From Candidatus Omnitrophota bacterium (GTDB taxonomy: Bacteria; Omnitrophota; Gorgyraeia; Gygaellales; Profunditerraquicolaceae): a stretch of 11,395 nt of DNA. A program made the position numbers and the translations under genes. Numbering within the stretch: the stretch's first letter is position 1; every line of letters begins with the position of its first letter. The stretch is from NCBI GenBank assembly GCA_028687525.1, contig JAQTZX010000024.1:1-11395 (forward strand). Direction: 5' to 3'. Positions 7,231 to 11,395 of the stretch are shown here, one piece after another. The notes below the pieces were generated by a model, which was given only the letters and a program-made list of their open reading frames with translations, made no database searches and was not told the origin of the DNA.

Positions 7231-7309
7231 AAAGGAGGTGGAAAAGAGGAAAAAGTTTCACCTTTATATGTAGTATTAATAAGTAATAGGTTTTCCGCAA
7301 AAGGAGGGG
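7231..7309 (+). promoter_or_regulatory. Pilin 5' leader with two strong Shine-Dalgarno sequences
   Basis: AAAGGAGGTG (7231-7240) is a near-perfect ribosome site but has no well-spaced start codon behind it; the overlapping GTG at 7238 would encode only 11 codons. Its AGGTG can pair with CACCT at 7259-7263. A second site, AAAAGGAGGGG (7299-7309), lies just before ATG 7312 and serves the pilin. The first may be a ribosome standby or mRNA-stabilising site; this is inference. Confidence 0.6.
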
Positions 7310-7311
7310 AC

Positions 7312-7836
7312 ATGGGAAAAAGAGGTTTTACTTTAATAGAATTGATCGTAGTTATTGCCATTATCGCGGTTCTGGCCGCCATTATTGCTCCCAATGCCTT
7401 TAAAGCAATAGAGAAAGCCAAGATTTCAGCGACCATCGCGGATTTACAGGCTATCAAAACCGGTGCTATGTCCTGCTATTCCGACACCGGTACCTGGATG
7501 CCTTCTTGTGCGTCTACAGCGGCGTGCGCGGCAAGTTTGTTTATCGTCAATTCAACAACGCCTACCGCTGGTTGGGACGGGCCGTATCTTGAGAAATGGC
7601 CGCCGCAATCCAAATGGGCGGGTGCTTACACGTATACAAACGCTTCAGGAGCCGTATTCTGTACAGCGTGCGCCAATGCCGGAGAGAGATATACCGTGAT
7701 CAGCAACGTTCCCACTACCGCACAGTCAAAGATCGACATTCAGTTGGACGGTACCAGTTCCGGTACTGCGGGTTCGGTACGTTACACGGGCACGACGGTG
7801 AATTCATTGATCTCTCGTGACGGAACCACGAATTAA
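7312..7836 (+). CDS. Major pseudopilin/pilin, GspG-like, cysteine-containing
   Basis: A 174-residue prepilin with the very short leader MGKRG, cleaved before F by prepilin peptidase, and the conserved Glu5 of the mature protein (FTLIE). Residues 6-50 form the hydrophobic N-terminal helix that anchors in the inner membrane and packs the filament core. The globular part follows GspG/type II pseudopilin style: the helix ending IEKAKISATIADLQAIKTGAMSCY, then SDTGTWMP, GWDGPYLEKWP and a beta-rich C-terminus. The usual DPWG before the C-terminal sheet is replaced by SKWAGAY. Five cysteines (55, 66, 72, 117, 120) are present, unlike the other two pilins of the window. It has its own strong promoter, ribosome site and terminator, so it is a single-gene unit and probably the main filament subunit. 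GspG versus PilA identity cannot be settled from sequence. Confidence 0.9.
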   Translation: MGKRGFTLIELIVVIAIIAVLAAIIAPNAFKAIEKAKISATIADLQAIKTGAMSCYSDTGTWMPSCASTAACAASLFIVNSTTPTAGWDGPYLEKWPPQSKWAGAYTYTNASGAVFCTACANAGERYTVISNVPTTAQSKIDIQLDGTSSGTAGSVRYTGTTVNSLISRDGTTN

Positions 7837-7865
7837 TTTATGTTCTGATTTTTGTTTATGAGTAT

Positions 7866-7906
7866 AAGAGCGATCCCTTTTTTACAGGGGAGGGATCGCT
7901 CTTTTT
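7866..7906 (+). terminator. Rho-independent terminator of the major pilin
   Basis: The 13-base arms AAGAGCGATCCCT (7866-7878) and AGGGATCGCTCTT (7891-7903) are perfectly complementary around a 12-base loop, and the second arm runs into TTTTT (7902-7906). It lies 30 bases after the pilin stop. Confidence 0.93.
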
Positions 7907-7932
7907 AATTTCTCCTTTTTCCTTCGGCCCAA

Positions 7933-8655
7933 ATGATTATCGAAATAAAACAACTTAACAAGGCTTATGGTAAATTCAGGGCGCTTGATTCCGTGGATTT
8001 CGGCATTCAGGAAGGAGAGATTTTCGGGATTTTAGGCCTCAACGGTGCCGGGAAAACCACGTTTATCCGCTGTCTGGTCCATTTTCTCAGACCGGAAAAG
8101 GGCGCGATATATTTTAACGGAAAAATACTCTCCGACAGCGATATCCACCGGGATTTCGGTTATCTCCCCGAGGATTTCCAGCCTCCGCTTAACCTGACCG
8201 CTTTTGAATTCCTGAATTTTCTAAAATATTCCCGTGGATCGGCGGTTTCCGTCCGGGAATGCCTGGAATGGGTGGGGCTTTCCCGGGACAGTAAAAAACG
8301 TATCCAGGCGTATTCCCGGGGCATGATACAGCGGTTGGGCCTTGCGCTGGCGCTTATCAAGGATCCCAGGGTCCTTGTGCTTGATGAGCCTATTCTGGGG
8401 CTGGACCTGGCGGGACAGCGGCAGATATTCGGCCTTTTAAGAAAACTTAATAAGGAAGGCAAGACAATTATTCTTTCCACGCATATTTTTCCCCATATAG
8501 AGAATTTTTGCCGCCGGATAGGGATTATTCATAAAGGTGCGCTGCGGTTTACCGGCGCGGTTGAGGAATTGTTGTTAAAGCATCATTCGGATTCTCTTGA
8601 GGATGCTTTTCTGAAAGAAACCGGTTTGAACAACGAGGGTGGAAATGGAGAATGA
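7933..8655 (+). CDS. ABC transporter ATP-binding protein (CcmA/NatA type), PilH-like
   Basis: A 240-residue soluble ATPase driving the membrane protein encoded next. Motifs in order: Walker A GLNGAGKTT (35-43), Q-loop position in GYLPED with Glu80 (a common variant of this subfamily), signature YSRGM (127-131) instead of LSGGQ, Walker B VLVLDEP (147-153), D-loop GLD (156-158), switch His184 in STH. This pattern is that of single-domain ATPases of ABC-2 exporters. The stop overlaps the permease start by 11 bases. No Shine-Dalgarno is visible before ATG 7933, and no obvious promoter lies between the pilin terminator and this gene, so expression may depend on read-through. The position among pilin genes recalls PilH of Myxococcus xanthus, an ABC ATPase needed for type IV pili (recalled, not checked); that role here is inference. 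The substrate is unknown. Confidence 0.9.
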   Translation: MIIEIKQLNKAYGKFRALDSVDFGIQEGEIFGILGLNGAGKTTFIRCLVHFLRPEKGAIYFNGKILSDSDIHRDFGYLPEDFQPPLNLTAFEFLNFLKYSRGSAVSVRECLEWVGLSRDSKKRIQAYSRGMIQRLGLALALIKDPRVLVLDEPILGLDLAGQRQIFGLLRKLNKEGKTIILSTHIFPHIENFCRRIGIIHKGALRFTGAVEELLLKHHSDSLEDAFLKETGLNNEGGNGE

Positions 8656-9430
8656 CAAATCCCGTCGGAATGTTGGATTTTTTTCTTTCGTCCTCCTTAA
8701 TTTTTTGGAAGCCGTCCGTGAAAAAATATTCTGGGGAGTCGTTTTTTTCTTTCTTTTTCTGCTGGGTTTAAGTTTTTTCCTGAGCATGGTTTCGGTCGGG
8801 GAGAGCGCGCGGGTATTGCGGGGAGCGGGGCTTTCCGCAATGGAACTTGGCGGCATCGTGCTCCTGGTGTTTAGTTTCACTTTCGGCTTTTACCGGGATA
8901 AAAACGGGCGTATCCTGGAGGTATATCTTTCGTGCCTGCCCCGGCATGTTTATACCGCTTCGAAAGTCTGCGCGTACCTTTTGATCGCTTTTTTTTATCT
9001 TGCTCTGGCCGGCATCTTCTGGGCGGCGGTCCTTGCGGCTAACGGCGCGTTTTTCTGGCAGTTCTGGGCGGGGTTGTTCAGTATTTTTCTGAAATTATCG
9101 ATTGTTATACTGTTGAACCTGGTATTTTGTTGTTTATTCTCCTCTCCGGTGCTCGCTTTATTGAGTACGATTTTCCTGTATGTTTGCGGAGAAATCGTTT
9201 CCGAAGCGGCGCGGTTGTCCACCGTTTATGTCAAGGGCGAATTCTCTTCCACTCTGCTTTCCGTGTTGAAATATATCCTGCCTAACCTGGATAAATTAGA
9301 CTTGAAATCCCGATTGTTATACGCGCAGATTCCGAATGCCGGTTATCTGGGATTGATTTCGCTCTATACCCTGCTGTATTGTTTATTTTTATGGTCTCTG
9401 GGGACATGGATTTTTATCAAAAGAAAATGA
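8645..9430 (+). CDS. ABC-2-type transporter permease, PilI-like
   Basis: An integral membrane protein of 261 residues with about six hydrophobic segments: around nt 8720-8790 (WGVVFFFLFLLGLSFFL), 8840-8890 (GGIVLLVFSFTFGF), 8965-9040 (YLLIAFFYLALAGIFWAAVLAA), 9060-9130, 9130-9195 (SSPVLALLSTIFLYVCG) and 9340-9420 (LISLYTLLYCLFLWSLGTWIF). The layout, including an early loop before YRDKNGRILEVYLSCLPRHVYTASKV, is that of ABC-2 family permeases. ATG 8645 is chosen because GAGGG at 8635-8639 precedes it by five bases; a GTG at 8639 is also in frame. It overlaps the ATPase gene and, by ATGA, the next gene, so the three are translated together. Substrate unknown. Confidence 0.85.
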   Translation: MENDKSRRNVGFFSFVLLNFLEAVREKIFWGVVFFFLFLLGLSFFLSMVSVGESARVLRGAGLSAMELGGIVLLVFSFTFGFYRDKNGRILEVYLSCLPRHVYTASKVCAYLLIAFFYLALAGIFWAAVLAANGAFFWQFWAGLFSIFLKLSIVILLNLVFCCLFSSPVLALLSTIFLYVCGEIVSEAARLSTVYVKGEFSSTLLSVLKYILPNLDKLDLKSRLLYAQIPNAGYLGLISLYTLLYCLFLWSLGTWIFIKRK

Positions 9431-10254
9431 AAAAGATCAGAGCGGTAATTGCGGTCCTGGTTTTGTTTTCGGGGATCCTGTATTTGGCCCATAGACTGGA
9501 AGGATCCTCCGTTTCGGATAACCCCCCCCCGTTTTTTTATGTCCCCCCGTTTCAATATGTCAATACCGCTTCCGGCAGTTTTCGCGTCGTGTGCGCCGAT
9601 ATTTTTTATATCCGCGCGATCCTTTCGGTGTCGGAATCGGGGAAAGGTTACCTTGAATATATATTGGATAACCTGCGGCTTGCCGTTTCCCTGGATTCCC
9701 GTTTGACTTCCGCGTATTTGATCGGAGGTATCGTGGCCCCGCGCGGTAAGGCGGAGATCCCCCCCGCTATCCGGTTCCTTAAGGAGAGCATGGAGCGCCG
9801 TCCCGGTGAGTGGAAGATACCGTTTTGGATAGCGTTCAATTATTACCAGCTCGGGGATTACGGGAAGGCGGCTGAATTTTACGAGAAAGCGTTTCGCCTG
9901 CCGGAGGCTCCCCGTTATCTGAAAGGTTTGATATCTTTTTCTTATTATCAATCCGGGCAGGCGGAGATGGGGGTTAATTTCCTTGAAGGGCTGCGGGCCT
10001 CGGTTAAAGATCGGGAATTGCTTAAGCAGATAGACCGGAAATTGAAATGGCTTAAGAATATCGTATTTCTGGAAGAGAAAGTCAGTGAATTCGAACGGGT
10101 ATACGCCAGGCTGCCGAAGGATCTTGAAGAACTGGTTTCCAGCGGCGTCATCCAGGTGATCCCGGAAGACTCTTTTGGACAGGGGTATTATATTGTTCCC
10201 TATTGGAACGGACAAAGGAATGAAGGCAGGGTAAGAAGCAAGCTTCCCCAATAA
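9427..10254 (+). CDS. Membrane-anchored TPR protein of the pilus-associated ABC module
   Basis: A 275-residue protein with an N-terminal signal anchor (KKIRAVIAVLVLFSGILYLA), so most of it should lie in the periplasm. Residues about 85-190 form two or three TPR-like helical hairpins (PFWIAFNYYQLGDYGKAAEFYEKAFRLP; GLISFSYYQSGQAEMGVNFLEGL). Residues about 215-275 have a separate small module, ARLPKDLEELVSSGVIQVIPEDSFGQGYYI...GRVRSK, a tail I recall in other bacterial TPR proteins. ATG 9427 overlaps the permease stop as ATGA; 9406, preceded by TGGGGAC, and 9379 are alternative in-frame starts. A run of nine C (9522-9530) lies early in the gene. An accessory role with the ABC pair, like M. xanthus PilG, is inference from position only. 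Confidence 0.78.
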   Translation: MKKIRAVIAVLVLFSGILYLAHRLEGSSVSDNPPPFFYVPPFQYVNTASGSFRVVCADIFYIRAILSVSESGKGYLEYILDNLRLAVSLDSRLTSAYLIGGIVAPRGKAEIPPAIRFLKESMERRPGEWKIPFWIAFNYYQLGDYGKAAEFYEKAFRLPEAPRYLKGLISFSYYQSGQAEMGVNFLEGLRASVKDRELLKQIDRKLKWLKNIVFLEEKVSEFERVYARLPKDLEELVSSGVIQVIPEDSFGQGYYIVPYWNGQRNEGRVRSKLPQ

Positions 10255-10344
10255 CTCATCTTTGAATGTTTTTTTGTATCCCGTCTATCCGTGTTTTTCG
10301 AAATTGCAATAAATCTCAGGGGAATCCGTGCCTGTAAAACGTTG

Positions 10345-10382
10345 TTGAAAGTGGGTTTGTAATGGTCTATACTTTATATAAT
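10345..10382 (+). promoter_or_regulatory. Sigma-70-type promoter of the second pilin unit
   Basis: TTGAAA (10345-10350), 17 bases, TATACT (10368-10373), each hexamer five of six to consensus. A further TATAAT at 10377-10382 overlaps downstream but lacks a well-spaced -35. Transcription would start about 25-30 bases before the pilin. Confidence 0.7.
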
Positions 10383-10405
10383 AGAGTATAAATAATGGAG
10401 AAGTG

Positions 10406-11002
10406 ATGGAAAAAGGACAGAGTTCTCTAACGGGGTTTACTTTAATAGAACTCATTGTAGTTATTGCGATTATAGCTGTTTTGTCGGCAATTATCGCGCC
10501 CGGCGCTTTTATGGCGATCGAGAAGGCCAAAGTCACCAAGGCTACCGGAGATATGAGGGTTATTAAAACCGCGGCGATAAGCTATTATACCGATACCGGA
10601 AACTGGCCTCTTATCGGGGTGGGCGGCACGATCCGCGGCACGGGGGCGGGGTTTATAACCAACAACGACGGCAACGGGAATCAGGTCGCGGGATGGGACG
10701 GCCCGTACCTGGAAAGATGGCCTGTTAATCCCTGGGGCAGTGCGGCATCCGCTTACCGGAATCAGTATTACTGGGACGCCGATTATTCGGGGGATGATAA
10801 CGGGAACGGCATTACAGGTGAGGCGCAGGTTATCATGTTTAATGTCCCGCGCAAGAGCGCATTGACTCTGGATGAGCGTTTTGACAACGGGGTATTGAGC
10901 GGGTCTAACGTTGGTTTCATATATCAGAATCTGGTGGTTACTCCGGATACGACTGTCGATCCGCTTACGTTGAACTGGATGATCAAGGAGCCTCTTCAAT
11001 AA
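10406..11002 (+). CDS. GspG-like pseudopilin 2
   Basis: A 198-residue prepilin with leader MEKGQSSLTG cleaved before FTLIE. The N-terminal helix (FTLIELIVVIAIIAVLSAIIAPGAFMAIEKAK) is nearly the same as in the other two pilins, although codons differ. The globular part has SYYTDTGNWP, GWDGPYLERWPVNPWG (the GspG-type PWG motif) and two Asp/Asn/Gly-rich loops (TNNDGNGN about 86-92; DADYSGDDNGNG about 124-135) that resemble calcium loops; GspG proteins are known to bind calcium. There are no cysteines. ATG 10406 is preferred over the adjacent GTG 10403, with GGAG at 10397-10400. It is driven by its own promoter and is followed by pilin 3 after 12 bases without a terminator. Major versus minor status is unknown. 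Confidence 0.9.
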   Translation: MEKGQSSLTGFTLIELIVVIAIIAVLSAIIAPGAFMAIEKAKVTKATGDMRVIKTAAISYYTDTGNWPLIGVGGTIRGTGAGFITNNDGNGNQVAGWDGPYLERWPVNPWGSAASAYRNQYYWDADYSGDDNGNGITGEAQVIMFNVPRKSALTLDERFDNGVLSGSNVGFIYQNLVVTPDTTVDPLTLNWMIKEPLQ

Positions 11003-11014
11003 GCGGGAGAGATA

Positions 11015-11395
11015 ATGAATCCAAGGGCTTTTCCCCCGTTAGAGAAATCCGCCTGTTTTAGCCGGAGGCCTGCCGGTTTCTATGCGGACGGCGGCTTAAT
11101 GCCGTCATCCGCAAAAACCTTTATAGGACAAAGTTCTATAAAGGGGTTTACATTGATCGAGCTTATCGTTGTTATCGCCATCATCTCCGTGCTCTCTGCT
11201 ATTATCGCGCCCAATGCTTTCCGGGCTATTGAAAAAGCGAAGCTTGCGCGCGTTGAGGCGGATGCCAAAGCGATTAAGACCGCGGCTTTTTCCATGTACG
11301 CGGATACCGGAATGTGGCCCGGGAGCAACTGGTCGGATGATTCCGCGGCTGATCCGTTGGCCGGGGCATCCCCCGGGGATGGTTTTGTGTCCCGG
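11015..11395 (+). CDS. GspG-like pseudopilin 3 with long leader (3' partial)
   Basis: The gene runs off the right window edge; 127 codons are seen. GGGAGAG (11005-11011) precedes ATG 11015, and the frame is open into KGFTLIELIVVIAIISVLSAIIAPNAFRAIEKAK. Cleavage before FTLIE would remove a 44-residue leader (MNPRAFPPLEKS...), very long for this family. An internal ATG at 11099 would give a 16-residue leader but has only a poor ribosome site and sits in the loop of a possible hairpin. The last leader residues GQSSIKG match GQSSLTG of pilin 2, also at the DNA level, so the two arose by duplication. The visible globular part contains SMYADTGMWPGSNW. It is probably co-transcribed with pilin 2. Confidence 0.85.
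   Translation, partial: MNPRAFPPLEKSACFSRRPAGFYADGGLMPSSAKTFIGQSSIKGFTLIELIVVIAIISVLSAIIAPNAFRAIEKAKLARVEADAKAIKTAAFSMYADTGMWPGSNWSDDSAADPLAGASPGDGFVSR

Noticed and set aside
7238..7273. 11-codon ORF (GTG start) in the pilin leader
   Set aside because: The GTG lies inside the Shine-Dalgarno sequence itself, so it cannot be started from that site.
7933..8655. Degenerate ABC ATPase because of the YSRGM signature and Glu at the Q-loop
   Set aside because: From memory both are usual in the CcmA/NatA-type subfamily; Walker A, Walker B, D-loop and switch His are intact.
9364..10251. 295-residue open frame on the minus strand
   Set aside because: It lies fully opposite the TPR gene, which has a signal anchor, TPR pattern and ATGA coupling; the antisense text shows no recognisable motif.

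Overview
This window looks like part of a chromosomal type IV pilus / type II secretion-like locus from an uncultivated or little-studied Gram-negative (diderm) bacterium. The outer-membrane secretin and the exported coiled-coil protein imply two membranes. The pseudopilin N-termini (FTLIELIVVIAII.VL.AIIAP.AF.AIEKAK) are of a style I associate with Omnitrophota, Elusimicrobiota and related candidate phyla; this taxonomic guess is from memory and tentative. All recognisable genes lie on the + strand and are packed with gaps of a few bases or short overlaps. No tRNA, rRNA, insertion sequence or CRISPR array was seen, and no gene-free stretch exceeds 300 bases.

Region 1 (2-5287) reads as an envelope operon. 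It holds a 5'-truncated protein with a LolA-like front and a zinc-protease (HELVH) core; a secretin N-domain protein; a secretin barrel protein; and an exported, very highly charged coiled-coil protein. The secretin is split over two adjacent genes. The break falls inside the second N-domain, and the downstream half carries its own signal peptide, so this looks like a real two-polypeptide secretin rather than a simple frameshift.

Region 2 (5288-7072) is a 114-base gap with a perfect 15-bp hairpin and tandem 10-bp repeats, followed by the PilB/GspE assembly ATPase, which has no visible Shine-Dalgarno site. Region 3 (7073-7906) is a major pseudopilin unit with a textbook promoter (TTGACA-17-TATAAT), a second promoter upstream, a structured leader and a strong terminator.

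Region 4 (7933-10254) is a three-gene overlapping set: ABC ATPase, ABC-2-type permease, and a membrane-anchored TPR protein. It sits between pilin genes and recalls the pilGHI genes of Myxococcus xanthus. Region 5 (10345-11395) holds a second promoter-driven pseudopilin and a third, 3'-truncated one whose leader before the cleavage site is unusually long.

Together the genes supply the assembly motor (PilB), the outer-membrane gate (split secretin), the subunits (three pseudopilins) and accessory factors. The inner-membrane platform (PilC/GspF), the prepilin peptidase, a retraction ATPase and PilMNO are not in the window.
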